A stretch of 64,000 nucleotides of DNA from Variovorax sp. V213 (GCF_041154455.1 NZ_AP028664.1:3163001-3227000), one strand, 5' to 3'. Positions 18,279 to 28,303 are shown, numbered from the stretch's first letter. Made by a program: numbers and translations. Notes: generated by a model from the letters alone, not told the origin.

Positions 18279-19637
<1,359 letters not shown>

Positions 19638-19652
19638 GGAAATCTCCGGATG

Positions 19653-19685
19653 AAAAACAAAAAACCCAGCTGCCAGAGCTGGGTT
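19653..19685 (-). terminator. Intrinsic terminator directly upstream of hom start (attenuator-like)
   Basis: A perfect 9-bp stem (arms 19663-19671 and 19677-19685, AACCCAGCT type) with a 5-base loop is followed on the minus strand by TTTTTTGTTTTT. It ends 16 bases before the hom ATG. No larger minus-strand gene precedes it (the neighbouring gene at 20024 runs the other way), so it is not an ordinary end-of-gene terminator. Confidence 0.85.
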
Positions 19686-19711
19686 CATTCATTCGGAGAA
19701 GAGCGATACAC

Positions 19712-19737
19712 CAGGTGGCTGCCGAAACGGCCACCTG
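19712..19737 (-). promoter_or_regulatory. Second hairpin in hom leader
   Basis: Arms CAGGTGGC and GCCACCTG (8 bp, perfect) flank a 10-base loop that can partly pair. It lies between the leader frame and the terminator. Its 5' arm on the transcript (GGTGG) can also pair with the CCACC of the threonine codons. Part of its 3' arm (GCCA..TGG) can pair with the left half of the terminator. Confidence 0.65.
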
Positions 19738-19744
19738 CGCGTGC

Positions 19745-19777
19745 TCAGGGGGCCGCGGTGGTAATGGTGGTAATCAT
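19745..19777 (-). CDS. Candidate Thr/Ile-rich leader peptide of hom
   Basis: The ten codons read M-I-T-T-I-T-T-A-A-P and then TGA: four Thr (all ACC) and two Ile (ATT) codons among the first seven. This is the composition expected of a leader that senses charged tRNA-Thr and tRNA-Ile, as in the classical thr leader of enteric bacteria. No good ribosome site precedes this ATG. The frame stays open upstream to another ATG near 19876, so a longer peptide ending the same way is possible. Confidence 0.6.
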   Translation of the reverse strand: MITTITTAAP

Positions 19778-20023
19778 TCGTGCAACCAACGCCCCGCTCG
19801 CCCGCGCGAAGGCAGGCGACGTCAGGCAGACCAGCGAGGCTGCGCAGACGGTGGTGGGGAAGAAATGGCACGGCATGAAACAGCAAGTGTACACAAGGCC
19901 CGCCTGGCGCAGGGGACTTCCCGCGCAAAACCCGCTCGAATACAGGGAGGAGGCCTACACACCTCCGCCCGCAGCGAGCCTAATGTCGTGGGAAAAGAAC
20001 GGCATCATCCAGGAGGCAGCATC
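19778..20023. other. Rest of intergenic region between hom leader and 20024 gene
   Basis: These 246 bases must include the promoter of the hom leader (minus) and of the small gene at 20024 (plus). I see no clear -35/-10 pair. A sequence near 19885-19900 (TTGTGTACAC on the minus strand) is the only promoter-like element, and it is weak. Confidence 0.4.
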
Positions 20024-20428
20024 ATGAAGAATTTCGTCCTAGAGCCCCGCATGCGGGCAAGCTTCGGCGGCGCTTTCTACCCCACTGGCTATTCGATGGT
20101 GATGTTTCCGAGCGCGGCAGACGCCAGCCGCATCGGCCACAAACTGATCGAAAACGGCGTGAGCGGCGACGAGATCTACCTGATTCCCGCTGCCACGATC
20201 CTGGAGGAGATCACACCCACCGTGAGGGAAGCCGACGATCCGCTGCCATCCGCCGGCACCGATGCGGCCACCGTGCGTGCCTACACCCAGCTGGCGCGCG
20301 AGGGCCACACCGGCCTGTTGGTCAGGACGAAAAACGAAGAAGCCGCAAATCACCTGATGGAGGTGGTGCGCACCGTCCCCTATTCGATTGCGCAGCGCTA
20401 TCGCACGCTGGTCATCGAAGATCTTTGA
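20024..20428 (+). CDS. Small conserved-looking cytoplasmic protein, function unknown
   Basis: The protein has 134 residues from an ATG with a good AGGAGG site 8 bases upstream. It has no signal peptide or membrane segment. The sequence alternates strand and helix (GYSMVMFPSAADASRIGHKLIENGVSGDEIYLIP, then GHTGLLVRTKNEEAANHLMEVV), suggesting a small alpha/beta domain that repeats a strand-helix unit. The general pattern recalls small stress-related proteins, but I do not recognise the family. It converges on the YbaL-type antiporter gene, whose stop is 21 bases away. Confidence 0.75.
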   Translation: MKNFVLEPRMRASFGGAFYPTGYSMVMFPSAADASRIGHKLIENGVSGDEIYLIPAATILEEITPTVREADDPLPSAGTDAATVRAYTQLAREGHTGLLVRTKNEEAANHLMEVVRTVPYSIAQRYRTLVIEDL

Positions 20429-20448
20429 GCCCCTGATGCGGCGGCCGC

Positions 20449-22152
20449 TCAGGCCGCAGCCACGGTGCGCCGCACCACGTCGCGGGCCATGGCTTGCGCC
20501 AGTTCCTGTTCGCCCAGAAAGACGGTTGCGGTGGTCTCCTGCGTGAGCATCCGGGCTTCATCTTCGTTGTGGCTGCGGATCACGGTCTCGATCGCCGGGT
20601 TGAGCGTGCGCGCGATTTCCATCATCTGGCGCACGTGGATGGCGTCCGGCGTTGCCACCACCAGCACCCGTGCGCGCGCAATGTGCGCCTGGATCAGCAC
20701 GGAAGGATCGGCCGCATCGCCCCACACGGCCGCCACACCGGCTTCGCGCAGCTTCTCCACCAGTTCACGGTTCTGCTCCGCCACCACATAGGGAATGTCG
20801 TTCGCCTCCAGCTCGGACGCAATGCGGCGCCCGACGCGGCCATAGCCCACCAGCACCACCTGCCTGGACAGGTACCTGGCTTCGGTGGTCGTGGGCAATT
20901 CGGCCAGCGGATGGTCGCGCGATTCGAGCCCCCGCGCCAACGGAAGACGGGCATGCAGCCATTTTTGCAATGGCACGATCAGGCTGAACCACAGCGGATT
21001 GGTGGCAATGGAAATGAGCGCGCCGGCCAGGATGAGGCTCTGGCCTTCGACCGGCAGCACGCCGAGCGATACGCCGAGCCCCGCAAGGATGAACGAGAAC
21101 TCCCCGATCTGCGCGAGGCTCGCGCTCACGGTGAGCGCGGTGCGCAGCGGATAGCGAAACGCCAGCACCAGCGCGCAGGCGGCAAGCGACTTGCCCAGCA
21201 CGATCACGGCCACCACCGCCAGCACCTGCAGCGGGCGTTCCAGGAGCACCGAAGGATCGAAGAGCATGCCCACGGAGACGAAGAACAGCACCGCGAAGGC
21301 GTCGCGCAGCGGCAGCGATTCCTGCGCGGCGCGGTGGCTGAATTCCGATTCACGCATCACCATGCCCGCAAAGAACGCACCGAGGGCGAACGACACGCCG
21401 AACAACGCCGCCGATGCGAAGGCGATGCTCACGGCCGCCGCTATCACGCACAGCGTGAACAGTTCGCGCGAGCCGGTGCGCGTGACCTGCCAGAGAATCC
21501 AGGGGAAGGCCCGCCTTCCGACCACCAGCATCAGCGCCACGAAGCCCCCCACCTGCAGCAGCGTGAGCCCGAGCGTCTGCCACAGAGGGTCCGGCGCGGC
21601 GCCCGCCGGAACGCCGGCAGTCCCGCCCAGGGCGCCCGCCAGCGGCGGCATCAGCACCAGGACCAGCACCATGGCCAGGTCCTCGACCACCAGCCACCCC
21701 ACGGCAATGCGGCCCGTGAACGAATCGAGAATGCCCAGGCTCTCGAGCGCCCGCAGCAGCACGACCGTGCTCGCCACCGACAGCGCCAGGCCGAAGACCA
21801 GCGCCTCGCCCCAGGACCAACCCCACCAGAGCGCCAGTGCGCCACCGAGCAGGGTGGCCACCGCGATCTGCGCCAACGCACCCGGCAGAGCGATCTTGCG
21901 CACCGCCAGCAGGTCGTCGAGCGAAAAATGCAGGCCTACGCCGAACATCAGCAGCATCACGCCGATTTCGGCCAGCTGCGCCGCAATGCCCGCATCGGCC
22001 ACGAAGCCCGGCGTGAAGGGCCCGATGATCACCCCCGCCAGCAGGTAGCCCACCAACGCCGGCAGCCGCAGCCGCACGGCCAGGAAACCGAACACGAGCG
22101 CCAGCCCCAACCCGGCGGCAATGGTGTTGATCAGGGAAACGCTGTGGGGCAT
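20449..22152 (-). CDS. YbaL/KefB-type cation:proton antiporter (CPA2) with RCK domain
   Basis: The protein has 567 residues. About 12 membrane segments fill residues 1-390, with the CPA2 core motifs VGYLLAGVIIGPFTPG, LAEIGVMLLMFGVGLHFSLDDL and an LALSVASTVVLLRALE stretch in the ion path. Residues about 410-530 are a TrkA-N/RCK nucleotide-binding domain (VVLVGYGRVGRRIASELEAN, then WGDAADPSVL). This is the layout of YbaL, and of KefB/C more distantly. It is likely a K+ or Na+ for H+ exchanger in the inner membrane, gated by nucleotide. The family's exact ion is often unclear. Confidence 0.88.
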   Translation of the reverse strand: MPHSVSLINTIAAGLGLALVFGFLAVRLRLPALVGYLLAGVIIGPFTPGFVADAGIAAQLAEIGVMLLMFGVGLHFSLDDLLAVRKIALPGALAQIAVATLLGGALALWWGWSWGEALVFGLALSVASTVVLLRALESLGILDSFTGRIAVGWLVVEDLAMVLVLVLMPPLAGALGGTAGVPAGAAPDPLWQTLGLTLLQVGGFVALMLVVGRRAFPWILWQVTRTGSRELFTLCVIAAAVSIAFASAALFGVSFALGAFFAGMVMRESEFSHRAAQESLPLRDAFAVLFFVSVGMLFDPSVLLERPLQVLAVVAVIVLGKSLAACALVLAFRYPLRTALTVSASLAQIGEFSFILAGLGVSLGVLPVEGQSLILAGALISIATNPLWFSLIVPLQKWLHARLPLARGLESRDHPLAELPTTTEARYLSRQVVLVGYGRVGRRIASELEANDIPYVVAEQNRELVEKLREAGVAAVWGDAADPSVLIQAHIARARVLVVATPDAIHVRQMMEIARTLNPAIETVIRSHNEDEARMLTQETTATVFLGEQELAQAMARDVVRRTVAAA

Positions 22153-22199
22153 CGTTCCATTTTGCAGGAACGATGCCTTTCCCTTGCCCTACACGGACA

Positions 22200-23542
22200 T
22201 CAGTCGGCCATCTTGCTGACGCGGGCGCCTTCGAGCACTTCGGGTTCCTGCGCCTCGACCCAGTTCTCGTTGTTGAGCCCGGCCTTCAACCGCTCGGTGT
22301 CGAGCTCGTTCGTCCACTTGGCGACCACGATGGTGGCCACGCCGTTGCCGATCAGGTTGGTCAGCGCGCGGGCCTCCGACATGAAGCGGTCGATGCCGAG
22401 GATCAGCGCCAGGCCCGCTACGGGCACATGGCCCACCGCCGACAGCGTGGCGGCCAGCACGATGAAGCCGCTGCCGGTCACGCCTGCGGCGCCCTTCGAG
22501 GTCAGGAGCAGCACGGCCAGCAGCGTGATCTCCTGCATCAGCGTCATGGGCGTGTTGGTGGCTTGCGCAATGAACACCGCCGCCATCGTCAGGTAGATGG
22601 AAGTGCCGTCGAGGTTGAACGAATAGCCGGTAGGAATCACCAGGCCCACGCAGGCCTTGTTGGCGCCCAGGTTCTCCATCTTCTCCATCATGCGCGGCAG
22701 CACCGACTCGGACGATGAAGTGCCCAGCACGATCAGCAGTTCTTCCTTGATGTACTTGATGAACTTCCAGATGCTGAAGCCGTGGAAGCGCGCAATGAGC
22801 CCCAGTACCACGAAGATGAACAGCAGGCAGGTCAGGTAGAACGTGCCCATCAGCTTGCCGAGCGAGAACAGGCTGCCCAGCCCGTACTTGCCGATGGTGA
22901 AGGCCATCGCGCCAAAGGCGCCGATGGGTGCCAGCTTCATGATGTAGCCGACGATCACGAAGAGCACGTGCGAGCCCTTCTCGATCACGTCGAACACCAG
23001 CGTGCCGCGCCCGCCGAAACGGTGCAGCGCAAAGCCGAACAGCACGGCGATCAGCAGCACCTGCAGGATTTCGCCCTTGGCAAAGGCGTCGACCACCGTG
23101 CTGGGAATGACGTTCAGGAGAAAGTCGACCGTACCGGTCATCTTTCCGGGGCCGGTGTAGGAGGCAATCGCCTTCGTGTCGAGCGTGGCCGGGTCGATGT
23201 TCATGCCTGCGCCGGGCTGCAGCAGATTGACCAGCAAGAGGCCGACCACGAGCGCGATGGTGCTCACGATCTCGAAGTACAGCAGCGCCAGGCCGCCGTC
23301 TTGCCGACCTTCTTCATGTCTTCCATGCCTGCGATGCCGACCACCACCGTGCAGAAGATGATCGGCGCGATGATCATCTTGATGAGCTTGATGAAGCCGT
23401 CGCCCAGCGGCTTCATCGACTCGCCGATGACGGGGTAGAAGTGGCCGAGCAGCACGCCGATGACCACCGCGGTGATCACCTGGACGTAGAGCGAACGGTA
23501 AAGAGGAAGTTTTCTGGGCGATGTGGTTGTTGTGTCTGCCAT
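22200..23542 (-). pseudogene. dctA: C4-dicarboxylate transporter DctA, broken by a 1-base deletion
   Basis: The start at 23542 (MADTTTTSPRKLPLYRSLYVQVITAVVIGVLLGHFYP) has a GGAGGCAAAA ribosome site. The first part reads in one frame to MEDMKKVGKT, and the rest (LALLYFEIVSTIALVVGLLL through GYSFNLDGTSIYLTMAAVFIAQATNTPM to the end) reads in the next frame. Together they form a full DctA of about 448 residues with every expected segment. One base is missing around 23294-23298, where GGCGGCCTGG should be GGGCGGCCTGG. As read, the product would end soon after residue 90. The protein normally imports succinate, fumarate and malate with H+ or Na+. The cut may be real or a sequencing error. Confidence 0.85.
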
Positions 23543-23620
23543 TTTTGCCTCCGAGTCGGGTTGGAAACTGTAGGTCCCTTTCAGCCGCTTTCCATTCGTG
23601 GAAGCCACATCCTTCAAATG

Positions 23621-23647
23621 AAAAAAACCCGCCGAAGCGGGTCTTTT
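23621..23647 (-). terminator. Intrinsic terminator after phaB
   Basis: A 6-bp perfect stem (ACCCGC/GCGGGT) with a 4-base TTCG-type loop is followed on the minus strand by TTTTTTT. It lies 24 bases after the phaB stop and before the dctA start. Confidence 0.85.
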
Positions 23648-23670
23648 CGATCAGGTTGCGGTCAGCATGA

Positions 23671-24408
23671 TCAGTGCATGTGCAGGCCGCCGTTGACCGA
23701 GAAATCGGCCCCGGTGCTGTAGCCGCCCTCGTCCGTGGCAAGCCACGAGATGATGGAGGCAATTTCGCTCGGCTCGCCCAGGCGCTTGACCGGGATGGTG
23801 GCCACGATCTTGTCGAGCACCTCCTGGCGGATGGCCTTGACCATGTCGGTGCCGATGTAGCCCGGGCTCACGGTGTTGACCGTCACGCCCTTGTTCGCCA
23901 GCTCCTGTGCCAGCGCCATCGTGAAGCCGTGCATGCCGGCCTTGGCCGCCGAGTAGTTGGTCTGCCCTGCCTGGCCCTTGGCGCCGTTGACCGAGCTGAT
24001 GTTGATGATGCGGCCCCAGCCTTTTTCGACCATGTCGCCCACCACCTGCTTGGTGACGTTGAACATGCTGTTGAGGTTGGTCTCGATGACCGCGCTCCAG
24101 TCTTCGGGCGTCATCTTCAGGAACATGCGGTCCCGCGTGATGCCGGCATTGTTGACCAGCACGTCGATGGGACCGTGCGCAGCCTTGGCGGCCGAAAACG
24201 CCTCGACAGTGGATTGCCAGTCGCCGACATTGCCGACCGACGCATGGAACTCGAAGCCCAGGGCCTTCTGCTCGGCCAGCCATTTGGCATGGTCGCGCGT
24301 GGGGCCGCAGCCTGCGATGACAGTGAAGCCGTCTTTGTGCAGACGCTGGCAGATGGCAGTTCCGATGCCACCCATGCCTCCGGTGACATATGCAACTTTC
24401 TTGCTCAT
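23671..24408 (-). CDS. phaB: Acetoacetyl-CoA reductase PhaB
   Basis: The protein has 245 residues, normal for PhaB. VAYVTGGMGGIGTAICQRL is the NADP-binding loop (TGGMGGIG is the PhaB form), NNAGITRD follows, then Ser in NISSVNG, and YSAAKAG gives the catalytic Tyr/Lys. The ending DFSVNGGLHMH is typical. It reduces acetoacetyl-CoA to (R)-3-hydroxybutyryl-CoA with NADPH, the middle step of PHB synthesis. The other two genes, phaC and phaA, are together about 10 kb away (33489-36477). It ends at the terminator at 23621-23647. Confidence 0.95.
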   Translation of the reverse strand: MSKKVAYVTGGMGGIGTAICQRLHKDGFTVIAGCGPTRDHAKWLAEQKALGFEFHASVGNVGDWQSTVEAFSAAKAAHGPIDVLVNNAGITRDRMFLKMTPEDWSAVIETNLNSMFNVTKQVVGDMVEKGWGRIINISSVNGAKGQAGQTNYSAAKAGMHGFTMALAQELANKGVTVNTVSPGYIGTDMVKAIRQEVLDKIVATIPVKRLGEPSEIASIISWLATDEGGYSTGADFSVNGGLHMH

Positions 24409-24602
24409 GAAATTTTCCTTGATGTGTACGAAGCAAAAGCCTGAACGGCCGCCTTCACTCTAGCGAATTTCAAGCCACCCATCGCTGAGGAAAACACTGA
24501 GCCAAGCTGGCAAGCAGCTGTCAATGCAGGGCCGATGTGCAACCATATACATGAGTCTGTACCTTCTTGCGCATTCCGGGCGCCTTCAAGGAGTTCGAAA
24601 GT

Positions 24603-25235
24603 ATGAATTTCGGGATCGTCATATTCCCCGAGGTCGAGGAACTCGATTTCGTCGGCCCCTGGGAAATGCTCACGATGTGGAGCAAGCTCGCCGCAGGTCC
24701 GAAAAACTGTGTCGTCGTCGCCGAGAAGCGCGAGCCGGTGAAGTGCGCCAAGGGTCTGTCGGTCAATCCACACGTGTCGTTTGCCGACTGCCCGCCGCTC
24801 GACTACCTGCTCGTGCCCGGCGGCATGGGCACGCGCCGCGAGGTCGACAACCCCGCGATGCTGCGCTTCCTCGCTGTGCAGGCACCCGGGTGCGAGGCGC
24901 TGCTGTCCGTGTGCACCGGCGCGTTCGTGCTCCACGCGGCCGGGCTGCTCTCCGGCAAGACCGCCACCACGCACTGGGGGTCGCTCGACCGGCTGCGCGC
25001 GCTCGGGGATGTGAATGTGGTGGAAGAGCGCTTCGTGCGGGACGGCAACGTGTGGAGCTCGGCCGGCGTTTCGGCCGGCACCGACCTGATGCTCGCCTTC
25101 ATTGCCCACACCGCCGGCGAGGAAGCCGCGGCCCGGGTGCAGCTGCAGGCCGAGTACTACCCGGCTGGCACGGTCTATGGCAGCACGGCGAGCCATGAGC
25201 GGGCGCCAGCGTACGTGCGGCGGCCCAATGCCTGA
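24603..25235 (+). CDS. DJ-1/PfpI-family protein (isonitrile hydratase-like)
   Basis: The protein has 210 residues from the ATG at 24603 (MNFGIVIFPEVEELDFVGPWEML), chosen over an upstream ATG because AAGGAG lies 9 bases before it. LLVPGGMGTRREVDNPAML and the nucleophile elbow LLSVCTGAFVLHAAGLLSGKTATTHW, with its Cys, place it in the class I glutamine amidotransferase-like (DJ-1/PfpI) fold. The EELDFVGPWE start is typical of the isonitrile hydratase/AraC-regulator branch, here without a DNA-binding domain. The substrate is unknown. Its stop overlaps the start of the CinA-like gene. Confidence 0.85.
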   Translation: MNFGIVIFPEVEELDFVGPWEMLTMWSKLAAGPKNCVVVAEKREPVKCAKGLSVNPHVSFADCPPLDYLLVPGGMGTRREVDNPAMLRFLAVQAPGCEALLSVCTGAFVLHAAGLLSGKTATTHWGSLDRLRALGDVNVVEERFVRDGNVWSSAGVSAGTDLMLAFIAHTAGEEAAARVQLQAEYYPAGTVYGSTASHERAPAYVRRPNA

Positions 25236-25731
25236 CGTTTCCGGCCTGGAGCCGCTTTCCGTCCTCGCCGCACGCGTCGGTGCCACCCTGCGCGAGCGGC
25301 GCCAGACGGTGGCCGTGGCCGAATCTTCGGCCGGCGGCCTCGTGTCGGCCGCCCTGCTTGCCATTCCAGGCGCATCGGCCTTCTTCCTCGGCGGCGCGGT
25401 GGTCTATTCGCGGCGCGCTGCAAAGGCGCTGCTGGGACTGACTCCAGAGGACATGGCCGCCGGCATGCGCGCGGAAACCGAACCCTATGCCAGGTTCATC
25501 GCGGGCAGGATCCGCGACAGCCACCGCGCCACGTGGGGAATCGCCGAGAGCGGCGCGGCCGGCCCTTCCGGCAGCCCTTACGGCGACGCGCCGGGCCATG
25601 TGTGCGTGGCCATCGCCGGTGCGGCCACCGCAAGCAGGACCATCGAGACCGGCGACGCGGACCGCGTGTCGAACATGGACGTGTTCGCGCGGCAGTTGCT
25701 CTTGCTGTTCGACGAGACGCTCCGGGCCTAG
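25228..25731 (+). CDS. CinA-like nicotinamide-nucleotide amidohydrolase (PncC domain)
   Basis: The protein has 167 residues from the ATG at 25228, overlapping the previous stop by 8 bases. It is the stand-alone CinA C-terminal domain: VAVAESSAGGLVSAALLAIPGAS with the catalytic Ser, FFLGGAVVYSRRAAKALLG, then GIAESGAAGPSGSPYGDAPGHVCVAI. The typical enzyme deamidates NMN in pyridine-nucleotide recycling. The GIAESGAAGPSG segment replaces the more usual GITGIAGPxG, so the activity may be altered. Co-translation with the DJ-1 protein suggests a shared task. Confidence 0.8.
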   Translation: MPDVSGLEPLSVLAARVGATLRERRQTVAVAESSAGGLVSAALLAIPGASAFFLGGAVVYSRRAAKALLGLTPEDMAAGMRAETEPYARFIAGRIRDSHRATWGIAESGAAGPSGSPYGDAPGHVCVAIAGAATASRTIETGDADRVSNMDVFARQLLLLFDETLRA

Positions 25732-25785
25732 CCCTTCATCGGACGAGTGCGAACGGCGCCGCTCCAGCCAAGCTTGCCTGCATTT

Positions 25786-25815
25786 AATTTACATCGTACA
25801 TTTACGATGTAAATT
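25786..25815. promoter_or_regulatory. Inverted repeat, likely TetR operator overlapping its own promoter
   Basis: Two perfect 13-base arms (AATTTACATCGTA and its complement) are separated by four bases. TTTACA (25788-25793) and TAAATT (25810-25815), 16 bases apart, could be the -35 and -10 boxes, both buried in the repeat. The start codon of the TetR gene is only 15 bases after the -10 candidate. This is a textbook self-repression layout. Confidence 0.85.
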
Positions 25816-25829
25816 GATTGAGATACTTC

Positions 25830-26435
25830 ATGCCCAAAGCCCTCTCCGATGCGGAAGTCCAAGACTTTCGTCGACGCCTGCTGTCGGTTGCCGAACGCTC
25901 CTTCGCGGAGCATGGAATCGATGGCGTCACGGTGCGCCAGCTGGCGCAGCAGCTTGGCTGCAGTGCCATGACGCCGTATCGGTATTTCCGGGACAAGGAC
26001 GAAATTCTGGCGGCCGTCACAGCGGCGGCGTTGGACCGCTTCTCGAACGCACTGGAGACGGCGTTCGCCATCGACGGCAGCGGCCTCGAACGATCGGCCG
26101 CGGTGCGCATGGCTTATCTGCGCTTCGCTTTCGAGAATCCAAGGGCCTACAAGCTCATGTTCGACCTCCCCCATCCCAGGATGTCGATCTTCCCTGACCT
26201 GGCGCGCGCCGCGCTGCGTGCCGAGCAGATCATGACCGCGCCACTGGAACGCCTGGTGCAAGAGGGTTCCATCAAGGGCGATCCACGTCTGCTGGGTCGG
26301 ATCTTCTGGAGCGCAATTCACGGTGCCGTGTCTTTGCAACTAGCGGGCAAACTGGATTCATCACCGACATTCGACAGCGTGCTCGGGAGCATGCTTCACC
26401 TGATCGTCACTGGCGCAAATGCCTCCGCGAAATAG
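25830..26435 (+). CDS. TetR-family transcriptional regulator
   Basis: The protein has 201 residues from the ATG at 25830. An in-frame TTG at 25818 would leave almost no leader. Residues 10-60 are a TetR HTH (VAERSFAEHGIDGVTVRQLAQQLGCSAMTPYRYFRDKDEILAAV), with YRYFRDK in the recognition helix region. The rest is a helical ligand domain (FENPRAYKLMFDLP is common in the WHG/TetR-C group). It is 7 bases upstream of the hydrolase gene on the same strand and directly downstream of the large inverted repeat, so it very likely represses itself and the hydrolase. Confidence 0.92.
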   Translation: MPKALSDAEVQDFRRRLLSVAERSFAEHGIDGVTVRQLAQQLGCSAMTPYRYFRDKDEILAAVTAAALDRFSNALETAFAIDGSGLERSAAVRMAYLRFAFENPRAYKLMFDLPHPRMSIFPDLARAALRAEQIMTAPLERLVQEGSIKGDPRLLGRIFWSAIHGAVSLQLAGKLDSSPTFDSVLGSMLHLIVTGANASAK

Positions 26436-26442
26436 GACTGCC

Positions 26443-27237
26443 ATGCTGAGTTTTCAAGGTCATCAAGTGCACGTGGTCGATCAGGGAAACGGACCGCCGG
26501 TCTTGTTCCTGCACGGCAATCCCGATACTTCCGATATCTGGCGCGATCTCATTGCGAAACTGAGCGTGCACCATCGGTGCCTCGCGCCTGATCTGCCAGG
26601 GTATGGACATTCCGTCGCAGCCTCGGATTTTGATTGCTCTCTCGAGCACCTGGCCAAGTTTGTCGATGATCTCGTCATTCAGCTCGGGCTGCACGAAAAG
26701 ATCAGCCTCGTGGTCCATGACATCGGTGGCCAGTTCGGTTTGGCATGGGCCGTCAAGCATCCCGAAAAAGTCAGGCGCATCGTGATCTTCAACACTGCCT
26801 TCTCGCCCGAATACCGCTGGACGGCATTACACAGGATCTGGCGCACCCCTATCCTGGGTGAGCTGGCCCAGCGCCTGACAAGCCGGCGAGCGTTCACCAG
26901 GGAAATGAAGAAAGGCGCAAGCCGGCTCACGTCCGAACAGATCGATCGAATCTTCGATCGCATCACGCCTGCCATGAAACAAATGGCGCTGCGCATTTTC
27001 AGGACAACCGAGTTGGCGCACTTCCACGGTTGGGATACGCAATTGCGAGAGCTTGCATCGCGCATTCCGGTGCAAGTTCTGTGGAGCGATGACGATCCCT
27101 ACATCGCTCCGGAGTTCGCCGAACGTTTTGGTGCGCAAGCCGTGAGTCGCTATCGGGGCTTCGGCCATTGGTTGCCGCTCGAAGCACCCGAGCTGGTCGG
27201 GAGCGAACTGCAAGCGTTTCTTGCGCGGACGGATTGA
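26443..27237 (+). CDS. Alpha/beta hydrolase with Asp nucleophile (haloalkane dehalogenase/epoxide hydrolase-like)
   Basis: The protein has 264 residues from the ATG at 26443. VLFLHGNPDTSDIWRDLI is the oxyanion loop (HGNP) typical of haloalkane dehalogenases and epoxide hydrolases. LVVHDIGGQFG places Asp93 at the nucleophile elbow where most esterases have Ser. FGHWLPLEAPELV holds the catalytic His, and a cap domain lies at about 125-200. The Trp that normally follows the nucleophile (HDW) and helps hold the leaving halide is Ile here, so dehalogenase activity is uncertain. It is controlled with, and probably by, the TetR gene before it. The substrate is unknown. Confidence 0.8.
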   Translation: MLSFQGHQVHVVDQGNGPPVLFLHGNPDTSDIWRDLIAKLSVHHRCLAPDLPGYGHSVAASDFDCSLEHLAKFVDDLVIQLGLHEKISLVVHDIGGQFGLAWAVKHPEKVRRIVIFNTAFSPEYRWTALHRIWRTPILGELAQRLTSRRAFTREMKKGASRLTSEQIDRIFDRITPAMKQMALRIFRTTELAHFHGWDTQLRELASRIPVQVLWSDDDPYIAPEFAERFGAQAVSRYRGFGHWLPLEAPELVGSELQAFLARTD

Positions 27238-27258
27238 ACACGCCCGCAGGCTCCTGCC

Positions 27259-28262
27259 TCAATCCGCCTGCACCCCGGCCGCGCGAATCACCTTGCCCCA
27301 CTTCTCGGTCTCGGCCGCCAGGTGCTTGCGCAGCGCCTCGGGCGTCACCTTGTCCATCGGCACGGCCTCGGTGCTCAGTTCGGCAAAGCGTTGCTTCACC
27401 ATGTCGTCCTGCAACGCGGCGCGCAAGGCGGTGTTGAGCTTTTCCATCACGGCCGGCGGCGTGCCCTTGGGGGCGTAGATGCCATGCCACACCTTCACGT
27501 CGAATCCCTTCAGGCCCTGCTCGTCGAGCGTGGGGATGTTGGGCATGCTGGACAGGCGCTTGGGCGTGGTCACGCCGAACACCTTGACCCGGTTGCCGTC
27601 CTTGATGACGGGCGCGGTCTGGGTGGTCTGGTCGCACAGCAGATCGACCTGCCCGCCCATCAGGTCGTTGAGCGCGGGACCGGCGCCCTTGTAGGGCACG
27701 GTGGTGAGTTGCACGCCGATCTGGTGCGCGAAGAGCATGCCGCTAGCTGCGACACGGCACCGACGCCGGCGTTGGCGAGCGTCACCTTGTCCTTGTGGGT
27801 CTTCACGTAGGCCAGCAGCTCCTGGAAGTTGTTGGCCGGAAAGTCCTTGCGCGAGAGCAGGGTCATGGGTACGTCCATCACCTGGCCGACGTATTCGAAG
27901 TCTTTCAGCGGGTCGTAGCTGAGCTTCTTGTAGAGCGCGGGCGCGGTGGCCATGCCCATGTGATGGATGAGGATGGTGTAGCCGTTGGGCGCCGCCTTGG
28001 CCACGCGGCCGGGTGCGATGGTGCCGCCCGCGCCCACGGTGTTCTCGACGATCACGGTCTGCCCAAGCGACTTGCCCATGGGAATCGCGAGCATGCGCGC
28101 GACCACGTCGGTGGGGCCGCCGGCCGAATACGGCACGACCATGGTGATGGGTTTCTCGGGCCACGGGGCCTGCGCCGCCGCGGGCGATTGGGCCGCCAGC
28201 AGGCAGGCGCCCAGCGCAGCCGCATGCATTGCCCGTGTTTTCCAGTTGCTTGTTGCGTTCAC
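27259..28262 (-). pseudogene. Bug-family solute receptor broken by a 1-base deletion
   Basis: The gene starts at a GTG (28262) with GGAGACAACGAA before it: VNATSNWKTRAMHAAALGACLLAAQ signal peptide, then APWPEKPITMVVPYSAGGPTDVVARMLA in one frame up to VGAVSQL. The remainder (SGMLFAHQIGVQLTTVPYKGAGPALNDLMGGQVDLL to the end at 27259) is in the next frame. Joined, they make a complete Bug receptor of about 334 residues. One base is missing near 27744-27747. It is the last gene of the CoA-transferase/lyase cluster, so it was probably a periplasmic binder of that pathway's substrate. The break may be real or a consensus error. Confidence 0.85.
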
Positions 28263-28303
28263 TTCGTTGTCTCCTTTGTCTTGATGTCGATCTGCGGCGC
28301 TCG

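Noticed and set aside
20494..22596. 700-codon plus-strand frame opposite the antiporter gene
   Set aside because: Gln/His/Arg-rich mirror of hydrophobic codons; the antiporter is the real gene.
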